Source of the DNA: Chryseobacterium gallinarum
Lineage (GTDB): Bacteria; Bacteroidota; Bacteroidia; Flavobacteriales; Weeksellaceae
DNA length: 64,000 nt
Assembly: GCF_001021975.1 (NCBI RefSeq)
Contig: NZ_CP009928.1
Span: 3,786,001-3,850,000, forward strand
Direction: 5' to 3'
The notes under the pieces: model-generated
Databases searched by the model: none
The model's input: only the letters and a program-made list of their open reading frames with translations
Told to the model about the DNA's origin: nothing
Shown here: in pieces, positions 45,248-54,683 of the stretch
Numbering within the stretch: the first letter of the stretch is position 1
Layout of the letters: each line of letters opens with the position of its first letter
Translations under genes and position numbers: made by a program

Positions 45248-46288
45248 ATGAAAAAAATACTTATTCCGTTATTGGCACTTGTTGTAATGACCGGCTGCGG
45301 AACTGCAAATGTTTCTAATACTGTTTCTTCACAGTCTGTTTCTTCAAAACATGATAAAGGATATGCCATTGGGTATAAAATGATTAACGCAGAAGATTTA
45401 AAGAAAAACTTATATGTTATTGCCTCTGATGAAATGGAAGGAAGAGATACCGGAAGTCCCGGACAGAAAAAAGCGGGAGAGTATATGGTAAATTATTATA
45501 AAAACCTGGGTGTTTCCTATCCAAAGGCATTAGGGTCTTATTACCAGAAAGTTCCGTCTGAATTTATGAAAAAAAGAGGAGGCGGTAATCTTCCTGACTC
45601 TGAAAATATCATGGCTTTTATAGAAGGAAGTGAAAAACCGGATGAAATTGTTGTTATTTCCGGTCATTATGACCATGTAGGAACCAAAAACGGGGTGGTA
45701 TACAACGGAGCTGACGATGATGGCAGCGGAACGGTAGCAGTGATGGAAATGGCAAAAGCTTTCCAGGCTGCGAAAAAGGCTGGAAAAGGGCCTAAAAGAT
45801 CTGTTCTGTTCCTTCACGTGACAGGAGAAGAGCATGGGCTATTCGGATCTGAATATTATACTGATAACCCTGTTTTTCCTTTAGCCAATACCGTGGTGGA
45901 CCTAAATATTGATATGATCGGACGTGACGATCCTGCTAACAGAGGAAAGCAGTATATTTATGTAATTGGTTCCGATATGCTCAGTTCCCAGCTTAAAGTA
46001 ATCAATGAAGAGGCCAACAAGAAAACCCATAACCTGGAACTTAATTATAAATACGATGATTTAAATGATCCTGAACAACTTTACTATCGTTCAGATCATT
46101 ATAATTTTGCTAAAAATAATGTTCCCGTAGCATTTTTCTTTGACGGAATCCATGAAGATTATCATAAGCCAACAGATGATCCTGACAAAATTGATTACAA
46201 ACTCCTGGAAAAAAGGACCCAGCTTATTTTTACCACAGCATGGGATATTGCAAACAGGACGGAGAGAATTGTTGTAGACAAAAAATAA
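45248..46288 (+). CDS. M28 family metallopeptidase, lipoprotein
   Basis: A 346-residue protein from ATG 45248, signal MKKILIPLLALVVMTGCG (Cys near residue 17). Zinc ligands: VVISGHYDHVG (His/Asp, about 135-145), NGADDDGSGT (Asp bridging), HVTGEEHGLFGSEYY (Glu pair), NIDMIGRDD and the distal SDHYNF...HEDYHKPTDD (His). M28 peptidases trim N-terminal residues from peptides; it acts on the outside of the inner or outer membrane. An upstream TTG at 45221 is rejected because it would push the signal peptide inward. Confidence 0.93.
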   Translation: MKKILIPLLALVVMTGCGTANVSNTVSSQSVSSKHDKGYAIGYKMINAEDLKKNLYVIASDEMEGRDTGSPGQKKAGEYMVNYYKNLGVSYPKALGSYYQKVPSEFMKKRGGGNLPDSENIMAFIEGSEKPDEIVVISGHYDHVGTKNGVVYNGADDDGSGTVAVMEMAKAFQAAKKAGKGPKRSVLFLHVTGEEHGLFGSEYYTDNPVFPLANTVVDLNIDMIGRDDPANRGKQYIYVIGSDMLSSQLKVINEEANKKTHNLELNYKYDDLNDPEQLYYRSDHYNFAKNNVPVAFFFDGIHEDYHKPTDDPDKIDYKLLEKRTQLIFTTAWDIANRTERIVVDKK

Positions 46289-46484
46289 AATATTAAATTT
46301 TCCACAGATCATTCCATAGATAAGCTGAAGCTATATTGGGGTTCTGTGGGAAATTTATACTATCATAAAATCATAGAAACAGCCTTTAAAATCAATATGA
46401 TCTTTCATCGGATCCCAAAATTTTGAATTGAGCAGGAATTTTTAAAGGGATCTCGGTTTTAAAGGAAATTGTTCCTAAACCTAA

Positions 46485-46655
46485 ACTTTCGTTATTTTAA
46501 ACGGGAGGAAACCGGTTTTCTATCTTCTGGATTATCATTCTAAAGACTGGGTACATAATACCATAGTTTTTATGGAAGCTGGTAACACAGATGAATTTTG
46601 GAAAGAACTTCTGTCTTTAGGACTTGAGGCCTTCAAAGCAATTATAGTGTTTTGA
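46485..46655 (+). pseudogene. Remnant of a VOC (glyoxalase/bleomycin resistance-like) gene, tentative
   Basis: An open frame without a start codon reads RKPVFYLLDYHSKDW, HNTIVFMEAG and NTDEFWKELLSLGLEAF before a stop at 46655. The pattern of a strand ending in Tyr, then a strand VFMEAG and a helix EFWKELLSLGL, resembles one half of VOC proteins. Only about 55 codons remain and I am not certain of the family. Confidence 0.35.
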
Positions 46656-46850
46656 AGCTATGAAGCCGTTTTTATTCCTTTCAGATTATGATGGGATTGA
46701 AGATATCATGTTAAAAAATCCATACCTGTTATTTCCCTATTTTAATAAACTGATAAAAATCACCTCTGTATTATTTTTATTAATTCTAAATAAATATAAA
46801 TTTGTTCTATCAAAATAAGAGCTCAGTAAAAGAACTGCCTTTTCTGTCAT

Positions 46851-46959
46851 TACTTTTGTTCACTAGCAGAGACGAAATATTGTACCATTAAACACATATC
46901 TAATCATATCCATATCAATTTTTGTTTTTTTAACCGGCAGGATAATCTGCCGGTTTTTA
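46851..46959 (+). ncRNA. Possible small RNA with strong terminator
   Basis: TACTTTTG (46851-46858, TAnnTTTG) is followed about 73 nt later by a perfect 9-bp terminator hairpin (AACCGGCAG/CTGCCGGTT, 46932-46955) and a T run. There is no ORF in between. A transcript of about 95 nt would result. No -33 box is clear. Confidence 0.35.
46932..46959 (+). terminator. Intrinsic terminator with no gene in front
   Basis: The arms AACCGGCAG and CTGCCGGTT, a 6-nt loop GATAAT, then TTTTT. The hairpin is flanked by a T run on the left as well, so a minus-strand role is less likely. Confidence 0.7.
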
Positions 46960-47062
46960 AACTTTAAAAATCGATCAGTCTCAAATTGGGACATAATAAA
47001 TGAGTCTTAATATAAAAAATTCTGTCCATTATTGATTAACCTCAAAATTATTGAGCTCGCTT

Positions 47063-47225
47063 TTCACGCAAAGTTTAAAAAAAAATAATCTTCTATTTCA
47101 AGTAAGGCAGCATAGCTGCTGACTAAGCGCATGCAAAGTGTTCGCTTCATCAGAATCGATTAAAGATCGGTTCATTTCTTAGCTTACTTAAATAAAGAGT
47201 AGTCAAAAAGAAATCTTTGCGTGAA
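47063..47225. repeat. 163-bp palindromic element with 11-bp terminal inverted repeats
   Basis: The ends are TTCACGCAAAG (47063-47073) and CTTTGCGTGAA (47215-47225). A nested inverted pair, AAGTAAG (47101-47107) and CTTACTT (47183-47189), sits symmetrically 36-38 nt inside each end, and the arms in between are partly complementary. A small hairpin GCAGC-ATA-GCTGC lies at 47108-47120. It is noncoding, 80 nt after the helicase stop. Confidence 0.75.
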
Positions 47226-47305
47226 TTTTAAAAATTAAATAGATCTAAAATATTATATGCCCCCAACTTTTGCGCTTGATCCTAAAAATCTCCATTAGCT
47301 TACTT

Positions 47306-50300
47306 CTAAGGCTCAGGGTTCAGTATTTCTAAAAGATCCTGTCTGGAAAATCCCTGAAGCTTCTTCCCATCTGTACGGAGAAGATTCTGAGCAAGGTCCT
47401 TTTTCTTTTTCTGAAGAGTCAGAATCTTTTCTTCTACCGTATTGGTGCAGATCATACGAACTGCAATGACATTCTTAGTCTGTCCTATACGATAGCTACG
47501 GTCAATAGCCTGGTTTTCTATGGCGGGGTTCCACCACGGGTCCACCAGGTAGATATAATCAGCTTCCGTTAAATTGATGCCCACGCCACCAGCCTTTAAG
47601 CTAACTAAAAATACCCTTATCTTATCGTTTTCCTGAAAATTATTAACTTTTTTTCCCCTGTCTTTGGTTTGTCCGGTAAGGTATTCGAATAGAATCCCGT
47701 GATGTTCCAACTCTGTTTTCAAAAGATCAAGCATTCCTACAAACTGTGAGAAAATAAGGATTTTATGGTCTTTTGTCTTATTCAGAATCTGTTCCATCAG
47801 AATCTCAATCTTTACGGCGTGTTCACCGGAATAACCTTCTTTGAGCAAAACAGGAGAATTGCAGATTTGTCTGAGCCTGGTAAGTCCGGCAAGGACATGG
47901 ATGCTGTTTTTATGAAGATCATCATCATCATTAGAGGCAATAAACTCGCGAAGCTCCTTTTCATAAGCATCATAGATTTTGCGTTGTTCGGCATTCATTT
48001 CGCAGTAAATTACCGTTTCAGTTTTTTCAGGAAGTTCTTTGGCAACCTGTTTCTTTGTCCTTCTGAGAATAAACGGGCTTATTTTCTTCTGAAGTTCTGC
48101 AGCCCGTTTACTGTATTCAAATTTATCAATAGGAATTGCATAAATGTCTTTGAAGTATTGTTTGCTTCCCAATAGCCCCGGACAGGCAAAAGAAAGCTGG
48201 CTGTAAAGATCAAAAGTATTGTTTTCAACGGGAGTTCCTGTCAGTACAATCCTGTTTCTGGACTGAAGCAGACGGGCAGCTTTATATCTTTCTGAATTTG
48301 GATTTTTAATCATCTGTGATTCATCAAGAAAGACGTAATCAAAAGAAAATGTTTTCAGAAAACGGATGTCTGAAAGAAGCATTCCGTAACTGGTAAGCAC
48401 CACTTCAAATTCAGACAGATGCTGTATGTTTTTTTGTCTGTCCGGGCCATAATGTAACAGTACCTGTACGGATGGTGCAAATTTTTTGATCTCTTCCTGC
48501 CAGTTAAACAACAGTGATGTGGGAACCACAATAAGATTTGTTGTATGTCCCCGTTTTTCTCTCTGGGATAAAATAAATGCAATAATCTGCAACGTTTTCC
48601 CGAGTCCCATATCATCAGCAAGACATCCTCCGAAGTTTAGATGATCCAGGAAATTCAGCCAGTTCAGTCCATGGTGCTGATAATCTCTTAACCGGGCATT
48701 CAGTCCGGCAGGAATACTGATTTCTGGAATATTTTTAATTGATGAAAGCTCAGAAGCATAGGAGGCTATTTCATCCTGTACTTCCTGGCTTAGCACTTCT
48801 TTTTCAAACAGGGTTGAAACTTCTGTGAAATTAATCTTAGGGATCTTTAACAGGTCTTCATCAATCTCTCCGATCTGGAAATAGGAAGAAATTTTGCTGA
48901 TCCATTCCTCCGGAAGAATCCCTGAAGTGCCGTCATCCAGCTGCACAAATTTACTTTTATTGCGAATAGCCCTGTGAAGTTGCTTTAAGGAAACGTCTTT
49001 ATCTCCAAACTTTACTTTCAACCTGGCATTAAACCAATCCATGCCACTGGTAATCTGGATGTTGATTTTTGCACGATGAGGATTGAGTTTATTGTCTTTC
49101 AGATCATTAAATCCCAGGATAGTAACGTCTTCATTTCGCCATCTTTCAAAAGCTTCCAGGAACCAGTTGTTATCCAGAAATTTGTCCTTATGCAAGTAGA
49201 AATACCGGTATCCATTCATTTGTTCTTCAAAATCCGGATGCTGCTGCATAATAAGTGAAGTAAAGCGGGCCTCAAGGGCTTCATTCCTGTCTATTTTGAA
49301 AATATTACCGTTTTGATCAGTATCAAGAAGCTGCTTCCGTGAGTATACCGGAACCTCAAGTTCTCCGTATCTCAGAACGGGCGTAATTCCGATATATTGA
49401 TCTTGCTGACGGAGGTAAATAATCCTTTCTGTTTGATAATTTTTATCTTCAAGCTGAACTTTCGTTGCTTTTTGTATGTATTTGTAATTGATATGAATAT
49501 GCTCTTCAAGGGATGATAAAATATTTTGCATAAACTTCTCATATTTAGAAGCATGAATCAATAGTATTTCATGATGAGCCTTGAAAAACCGGATTACCCG
49601 AAGCATATCCGGGTGATCTATAAAGCTGAAAGTGTTATTGTTATATACAAAATAATCATTTTTGAGAGCTATATTCTTAAAAGGTACAGATACATTGTTA
49701 AATAGCAATTCTCCTGTGATCTCATAGAAGGGATCTTTCTTAAATACAGTTAGTTGAACCTTCGCATCTAAAGTATTTAATTCAACCGGGAGAAGAGACT
49801 TCGATGAAATATTTTCTGCAATTTCCCGGTCATGATAATATACTTCCAGTCCCAATGGATTACGGATGATAAGTTGTAAGGCTTGCAGTTCAGCAGGATT
49901 ATAATCTTCATTATAATTATTTTGAAAGGCAGCGATAGCAGTATAAAACTTAATTTCCAAAGGTTTTTCTGCATTCCAGATCAGCTGCATGGCATCTACA
50001 GGAGAAACCGGGTTCTTGATTTTTCCTGTCTGAGTTATTTCAGCCTCCATCAATGAAAAAATAAGGTGATTGTAATAACGGTGCTGGCTAATAACCAATA
50101 TTTGTTTTTTACCAGTTTCAGGTTTTACAAGCTGTTCCCCTTGAGAATCGTGATACGGAAGCAATTCCCTTTTTAAGACCTGCTCATCTATAGGAAGCAT
50201 TTCTTTGATCTTGGGTAAAATATTAACCTTTCCATCCACATATTCTACCTGAAAATAGGAGTCTGTCTCAGGCTCATTCTCCAGGCCGTATTCCCGTGCT

Positions 50301-50644
50301 TTGGGAATAATCATTTTCCGGCGGAGGGCATCATCAAAAAAAATACGATAGTTTTTTTGTTCCAGAATACAGTGGATAATCTCTGCCTGGTGCAGGCACA
50401 GCTTCTTTTCTGTATGGTCACATGTGCAGGAGCAAAGCAATGAGTTTCCTATTTTACTAATGGTGACCGTAGGAAACGGATGCAACGATGATTTGGTAAA
50501 TATTCCCAGGTTATTCTCAATAGCGAGAGGGTATACCGTATCAAAATCTTTATTTTCTATAAAGGAGCTTCCTGCTGTATGTTTCAGCAGATCGTATACG
50601 GAAAGGGTATTGAAACTGATATTTTCAAGGATATATTCTGGCAT
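47306..50644 (-). CDS. SNF2-family helicase with N-terminal SWIM zinc finger
   Basis: A 1112-residue protein. The N-terminal SWIM finger is CSCTCDHTEKKLCLHQ (CxCx-n-CxH, about residues 68-85). A long accessory region follows, then the SNF2 ATPase: GGCLADDMGLGKTLQIIAF (motif I, about 675), VLTSYGMLLSD, VFLDESQMIKNP (motif II as DESQ), VLTGTPVENNTFDLYSQL (III) and the C-terminal lobe with GGVGINLTEADYIYLVDPWWNPAIENQAIDRSYRIGQTK. SNF2 enzymes translocate on duplex DNA, remodelling protein-DNA complexes; HepA/RapA-like relatives act on stalled RNA polymerase. The role here is unknown. A TAAGTTTG box lies at 50658-50665. Confidence 0.92.
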   Translation of the reverse strand: MPEYILENISFNTLSVYDLLKHTAGSSFIENKDFDTVYPLAIENNLGIFTKSSLHPFPTVTISKIGNSLLCSCTCDHTEKKLCLHQAEIIHCILEQKNYRIFFDDALRRKMIIPKAREYGLENEPETDSYFQVEYVDGKVNILPKIKEMLPIDEQVLKRELLPYHDSQGEQLVKPETGKKQILVISQHRYYNHLIFSLMEAEITQTGKIKNPVSPVDAMQLIWNAEKPLEIKFYTAIAAFQNNYNEDYNPAELQALQLIIRNPLGLEVYYHDREIAENISSKSLLPVELNTLDAKVQLTVFKKDPFYEITGELLFNNVSVPFKNIALKNDYFVYNNNTFSFIDHPDMLRVIRFFKAHHEILLIHASKYEKFMQNILSSLEEHIHINYKYIQKATKVQLEDKNYQTERIIYLRQQDQYIGITPVLRYGELEVPVYSRKQLLDTDQNGNIFKIDRNEALEARFTSLIMQQHPDFEEQMNGYRYFYLHKDKFLDNNWFLEAFERWRNEDVTILGFNDLKDNKLNPHRAKINIQITSGMDWFNARLKVKFGDKDVSLKQLHRAIRNKSKFVQLDDGTSGILPEEWISKISSYFQIGEIDEDLLKIPKINFTEVSTLFEKEVLSQEVQDEIASYASELSSIKNIPEISIPAGLNARLRDYQHHGLNWLNFLDHLNFGGCLADDMGLGKTLQIIAFILSQREKRGHTTNLIVVPTSLLFNWQEEIKKFAPSVQVLLHYGPDRQKNIQHLSEFEVVLTSYGMLLSDIRFLKTFSFDYVFLDESQMIKNPNSERYKAARLLQSRNRIVLTGTPVENNTFDLYSQLSFACPGLLGSKQYFKDIYAIPIDKFEYSKRAAELQKKISPFILRRTKKQVAKELPEKTETVIYCEMNAEQRKIYDAYEKELREFIASNDDDDLHKNSIHVLAGLTRLRQICNSPVLLKEGYSGEHAVKIEILMEQILNKTKDHKILIFSQFVGMLDLLKTELEHHGILFEYLTGQTKDRGKKVNNFQENDKIRVFLVSLKAGGVGINLTEADYIYLVDPWWNPAIENQAIDRSYRIGQTKNVIAVRMICTNTVEEKILTLQKKKKDLAQNLLRTDGKKLQGFSRQDLLEILNPEP

Positions 50645-50657
50645 AAATTGATAGAGG

Positions 50658-50665
50658 CAAACTTA
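50658..50665 (-). promoter_or_regulatory. Putative -7 element of the helicase gene
   Basis: TAAGTTTG on the minus strand, 13 nt before the ATG at 50644. Confidence 0.4.
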
Positions 50666-50814
50666 CAAAAAACATCTGAATGAAGGGAATGAAGAATATC
50701 TGTTTTGAAACCTGGTTCAGAAATGCCCTGTATTTTTATTAAAGGAAAATACTGATTTAATCTCTAATAAACAATACCTGATTTCAGGTAGATAAAAATA
50801 CTTTTTTTCTAGGA

Positions 50815-50845
50815 TTGTAAGCCTTTAAAACTAAAAATAAATTTG
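50815..50845 (+). promoter_or_regulatory. Promoter of the T9SS cargo protein gene
   Basis: TTG (50815-50817), a 20-nt spacer, TAAATTTG (50838-50845), 35 nt before the ATG. Confidence 0.6.
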
Positions 50846-50880
50846 ATAAAAATAACTCCATTTCAATTAAATAAAGCAAT

Positions 50881-51873
50881 ATGAAAAAACTAAACTCTAT
50901 TTTGTGTATCGTTATCGGTATAATAGGCTATGCACAGCCTTCGATAACAAGATCTGCTTTGGATCAGATCAATGTTACAAGAACTTTTAAGGCCGGAGAT
51001 GTACCGCTTACCGCTACACAAGGATCCGCAGGGGCAAATGTATCATGGGATTTTTCGGCTTATATTGTTCCTAATGTAAATTCCACTGTTACTAATGAAT
51101 GTCCCGGGCAAAGCAACTGTTTCAGGTTTCCGGGAGCCAACAGAATTACCAAGCCAACACTTTCCGATGTCTATGATTTTACTTCCATGAGTGATGCGGA
51201 AGCGATCATGCTTGGATCTTATGCCGGACCAAGTTTTGGTGATGTTACCATCACCTACACTGATCCGTTGATTGATTTTAAATTTCCAGTTACCTATTTA
51301 CAGCAATTTACAGATAACTACCAGTTTAACACTGTTTCAGGAGGTATTGGAAGCTCATCTGAATCGGGACAGGTGGTGAATAATGTGGATGCCTACGGAA
51401 CGATTACAACTCCGGCAGGAACATTTTCAAATGTGATCAGGGTGAAAAAAATGAGAACAGGGATACAAACGGTTCCTGGATTACCTCCTTTCACCTATAC
51501 TAACGAAGCTTATATCTGGATTAGCCAAAGTGCAGGCATTGTATTCAGCTTTGCTATCAATTCTTTTGTTCTTAACGGAACCACCAATGTGACGAAAAGT
51601 GTATCTTATCCTGAATCAGGAGCTTTATCTGCCATTGATCTGGATAGCAAAAAAGCTGAATTTTCAGTATACCCGAATCCAGCTTCTGATTTTATAAAAA
51701 TAAGATCAAAAGATGAAATTAAAAAGATATCCGTTACTTCTTTGGATGGTAAAGCGGTGGCATCAGGAATGTCTGATTATATAGATCTTTCAAAATTGCC
51801 GAAAGGAGTTTACATCCTTCAGGGAGAGCTAAGGAACGGACAATCCGTATCCAGGAAAATTATCAAAAAATAG
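50881..51873 (+). CDS. Secreted protein with T9SS type A sorting domain
   Basis: A 330-residue protein with a signal peptide (MKKLNSILCIVIGIIGYAQ). The body (about 20-255) is Ser/Thr/Gly-rich beta-type sequence with two Cys (CPGQSNCFRF, about residue 80). The last 75 residues are the type IX secretion type A C-terminal domain: FSVYPNPASDFIKI, ISVTSLDGKAV, LSKLPKGVYILQGELRNGQSVSRKIIKK. It is exported to the cell surface or medium by the Bacteroidota gliding/secretion machinery. The function of the body is unknown. A hairpin terminator lies about 190 nt downstream. Confidence 0.9.
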   Translation: MKKLNSILCIVIGIIGYAQPSITRSALDQINVTRTFKAGDVPLTATQGSAGANVSWDFSAYIVPNVNSTVTNECPGQSNCFRFPGANRITKPTLSDVYDFTSMSDAEAIMLGSYAGPSFGDVTITYTDPLIDFKFPVTYLQQFTDNYQFNTVSGGIGSSSESGQVVNNVDAYGTITTPAGTFSNVIRVKKMRTGIQTVPGLPPFTYTNEAYIWISQSAGIVFSFAINSFVLNGTTNVTKSVSYPESGALSAIDLDSKKAEFSVYPNPASDFIKIRSKDEIKKISVTSLDGKAVASGMSDYIDLSKLPKGVYILQGELRNGQSVSRKIIKK

Positions 51874-52235
51874 AAGAAATCAAATTTTGAATTTAATTTC
51901 ATAGAGAAACTTTCAGTTTATCGTAACTATTCCTCACTGATTTGTGGTTTTTGAAGTTTTCAAAAAGAGGAATAGCATACTTTAAAGGAGCTGGCGAAAT
52001 GTTTTGCTATTCAATGAATGTTTATTATTTTAAAAAAACTGCCAGCGTTTTTATTTCCGGCTTCAATATCATTTGAAGCCGTTTTTATTTAGTTTGTAAT
52101 TACTTCATTTTATTTGACCGCCTTCTATTTGTAGTGGTCTTATTCCTTGGTACTGTTATGGTCTATCATGAAAATCCAGAAATACGGATGTAGATAAAGT
52201 AATTATATAGTATATGAATAACTTATCGATGATTA
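51874..52235. other. Intergenic stretch of 362 bp, no gene seen
   Basis: Apart from the hairpin at 52059-52090 I find no open frame or repeat of note. It separates the T9SS gene from the broken serine hydrolase gene, which is read towards it. Confidence 0.6.
52059..52090 (+). terminator. Terminator, probably of the T9SS gene
   Basis: The arms GGCTTCAA and TTGAAGCC around a 6-nt loop are followed by GTTTTTATTT. Confidence 0.75.
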
Positions 52236-53788
52236 TTAGTGATTCTTCAGCACAATGATTCCCCAGAAAAAATCTTCGGGAGGGAATGAGTCCCAATGAT
52301 TATAAGCGTGCCCTGAATCCGATTTATAGTGAAGGGAATATGAGCCAGGCAGAAGAGTAATTTCATGACTGACCTTTTGATTTTTTATAGCCCCTCCTGC
52401 ATGTAGTGAAGATTGATTTTGCATTTGCCAGATTACATTTCCAGCTTGGTCCTCAATCCACCCATAATCACACCATGAACTGCCGTTCCATGAGCAATTT
52501 TCTCCTACACCATAGATTTTAACTGAAGTAGGTTGAGCAATAACAAAAGATTGTGTAAGGTGTTTATCAATTCCTACATTCTGAATACCAGCGATTATCT
52601 TTTCACGTGGGAACCATAACTTTTTAAGCTTATTATATCTTTTGTATTCATTGTAAAATTGTTGCGCTCTAATGGTATCTCCCTGGATATTAGCCATTGT
52701 TGACTTTATGATCGGCTCTTTGTTGCTCATTTCCTGATCCTTTATACCGGTTTTATCTATAAAGTGATGATAAAATAAACTGGCTACAGGGGACATGAAT
52801 AAATCACCATCAGCCAATGGAAATGGCTGACTGAGCTTATCGGTATTACACAGAACAACTAATGTAAGCTGTAAAGAGGGGACTTTTACAAATAAAGCTG
52901 ATTCGCCTTGGGTCTGTCCATAATGCCAATAATAATGTACCCTTTATAATACTGCACAAACCACCCCAATCCATATGGAGTAACAGAGCCATTACTGATG
53001 TGATGAGGAGTAAAAATTTGTTTCTGTGCTTTTTCCGGAATTAACAAATGATTATCTATAGCTTCTGAATATTTGAGTAAATCTTGTACACTCGTTGCTA
53101 GCCCTCCAAATGCTCCAAACTCATTAAGGTATTCGATACGTTTGATTTTTCCGTCAGAGGTTAGTTCGTAAGGTTTCGCAAGCTGCGTAAAAGTGTTATC
53201 AAAAAAAGGACGGACAGAAGGTTTTATGTTTCTGTATTCATAAAATTGATCCAATGCAATGGAAGGAGCCGAAGAATTCATTTGTAAAGGGATAAGAATT
53301 TCCTCCATAAGCAGCTGGTAAAATGGTTTTCCGGATACTTTTTCAAGGATGGGACCCAGAAGTCCGTAACGATACCCGTTATAATGAAAGTAAGTCCCGG
53401 GAATACCTTCAGAAGTGTGAGTAAGCAGCTGCCTTACAGTTATGGAAATATTATCAGGGAAAATACCATATTGATGTACCGGATTGTCAAGATTCAGTTT
53501 GCCTTGTTCTATCAATCTCATGACAAGAGTAGAGGTGAACGTTTTTGTTACTGAAGCTACTCTGAAAGTAGTTTTCGGGGTCACGGGAATTCTTTTTTCT
53601 ACATCCGAAAATCCTAATCCCCGTTCTAATATAATTGCATTTCCCTGTTTTACAGCTACTGCCATACCGGGTATTTTCAATTGAGCCCGTATAGAATCTA
53701 ATCCGGCACTGAAACGATTAATCTCTGACTGTTGCGAATGCAGTTCTTCAGTGATGATTATCAGAAATAAAAGCCAAATATTTTTCAT
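52236..53788 (-). pseudogene. Serine hydrolase (class C beta-lactamase-like), broken by a frameshift
   Basis: The intact gene would encode about 517 residues: signal peptide, a beta-lactamase domain with SxxK (ASVTKTF, about residue 80), a Y-x-N-like site that reads YNG (about 140), and the third motif WHYGQTQGE. The frame from 53788 ends at 52886, right after WFVQYYKGY, while the continuation WHYGQTQGESALFVKV through LADGDLFMSP to NH at 52236 is in another frame. One base is missing within the ATT repeat at 52928-52936. Both catalytic motifs 2 and 3 are thus atypical or lost. If the break is a sequencing error the gene is simply intact. Confidence 0.85.
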
Positions 53789-53799
53789 GGTTAAGATTT

Positions 53800-54239
53800 T
53801 TTACATGCCTGTTATTGTTAAAGGTGCTTCAATTCTTTGGGCCATTGTTGTTCTACTTCATTAAAGACATCTATGACCAGTATCTTTCGACCAATAAATA
53901 TAAATCATATGTTCCAGAATACAAGTGTAATAAAAATCTTCTTTTGAAGCTTTATTGCACTTCATAAGGTTATTTTGCATCCCAGATAGGCCGGGAAGAG
54001 GAGGGGAATCAGGTGTATCTCAGGCTTATTAAGTCCGGGGAATATTTCATCCAATGCCGATATTCGTATATTCCAGGTTTTGCTTCAGTGACAGGCGTAT
54101 TCATGAGATTGCCGATGAATTCTGATTTGCCGACGAAAGCTATATCAATCAATTTTTTAAAGGCATAAAAGGAAAAGCCTTAAGGCTTACAGACTTGAAG
54201 GAACTGTTGTTAAAAATAAAGGAATATTATAAAACCTGA
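53800..54239 (+). pseudogene. Remnants of a membrane-bound AraC-family regulator gene
   Basis: Two pieces in different frames. The first (53800-53945) reads CLLLLKVLQFFGPLLFYFIKD, as in AraC regulators with an N-terminal multi-helix membrane domain. The second (about 54084-54239) reads RIHEIADEF, a TGA stop, then FADESYINQFFKGIKGKA, matching the second helix-turn-helix of AraC proteins (IxEIAxELGFxDxSYFxxxFKKxxGxxP) with Leu-Gly replaced by Phe-stop. The middle is deleted. It lies next to another broken gene. Confidence 0.6.
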
Positions 54240-54472
54240 AGCTCATTGAATAGCTCGATAATAGCCTCAATAAGCCCTTTTTCTACAGGTGGATTAGCTG
54301 AGGCATCCGATACGATAGCCCGTAGATTTCCTTCATCATCCCTTTCAAAAACCACTTCGTTGCCATAGATGTCGACATAGAGCTTATATCCATAAGAGAA
54401 TGTGGCAAGCCGCCCGTTAAAAATAAGTTCTTCACCTTTATAAGTAACAGGTAGTTCAAGTGGTTGTTCCAT
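54227..54472 (-). CDS. Small conserved-type protein, unknown function
   Basis: An 81-residue acidic protein: MEQPLELPVTYKGEELIFNGRL then a beta-rich core (FSYGYKLYVDIYGNEVVFERDDEGNLRAIV) and a helix (KGLIEAIIELFNELQVL). No family recognised. Upstream on the minus strand is TTTG (54523-54526), a 21-nt spacer and TATCTTTA (54494-54501), a near-consensus promoter. Its 3' end overlaps the AraC remnant on the other strand. Confidence 0.65.
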   Translation of the reverse strand: MEQPLELPVTYKGEELIFNGRLATFSYGYKLYVDIYGNEVVFERDDEGNLRAIVSDASANPPVEKGLIEAIIELFNELQVL

Positions 54473-54683
54473 ACTTCTTTCTGTTTTCCAGGGTAAAGAT
54501 ACAACCTTGTGTCCGATCTTTACAAATAAAGAGCTGTTTTTATGGATAAAAGCGGGTGAATGATGCTGCCAGATATTGGTTTTTATTATATATTTGATTT
54601 ATAAGAGTATTACACTTTTTAATATAAAAAATTATCTCATACCTTAATTTTATTGGATAACTTTAACAAGTAAATGCATAATA

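Larger units (their letters stand above)
46289..47305. other. Gene-poor 1 kb stretch
   Basis: After the M28 gene there is a 62-bp hairpin (46295-46356; 14-bp arms AAATTTTCCACAGA and TCTGTGGGAAATTT, 34-nt loop, no T run), a likely gene remnant (46485-46655), a 52-codon frame at 46660-46818 without known features, a possible small RNA (46851-46959) and a 163-bp palindromic element (47063-47225). Confidence 0.6.

Noticed and set aside
52236..52817. The 193-residue frame as an independent gene
   Set aside because: Its upstream sequence continues in frame as the C-terminal half of the serine hydrolase (WHYGQTQGE onward), so it is part of the frameshifted gene.
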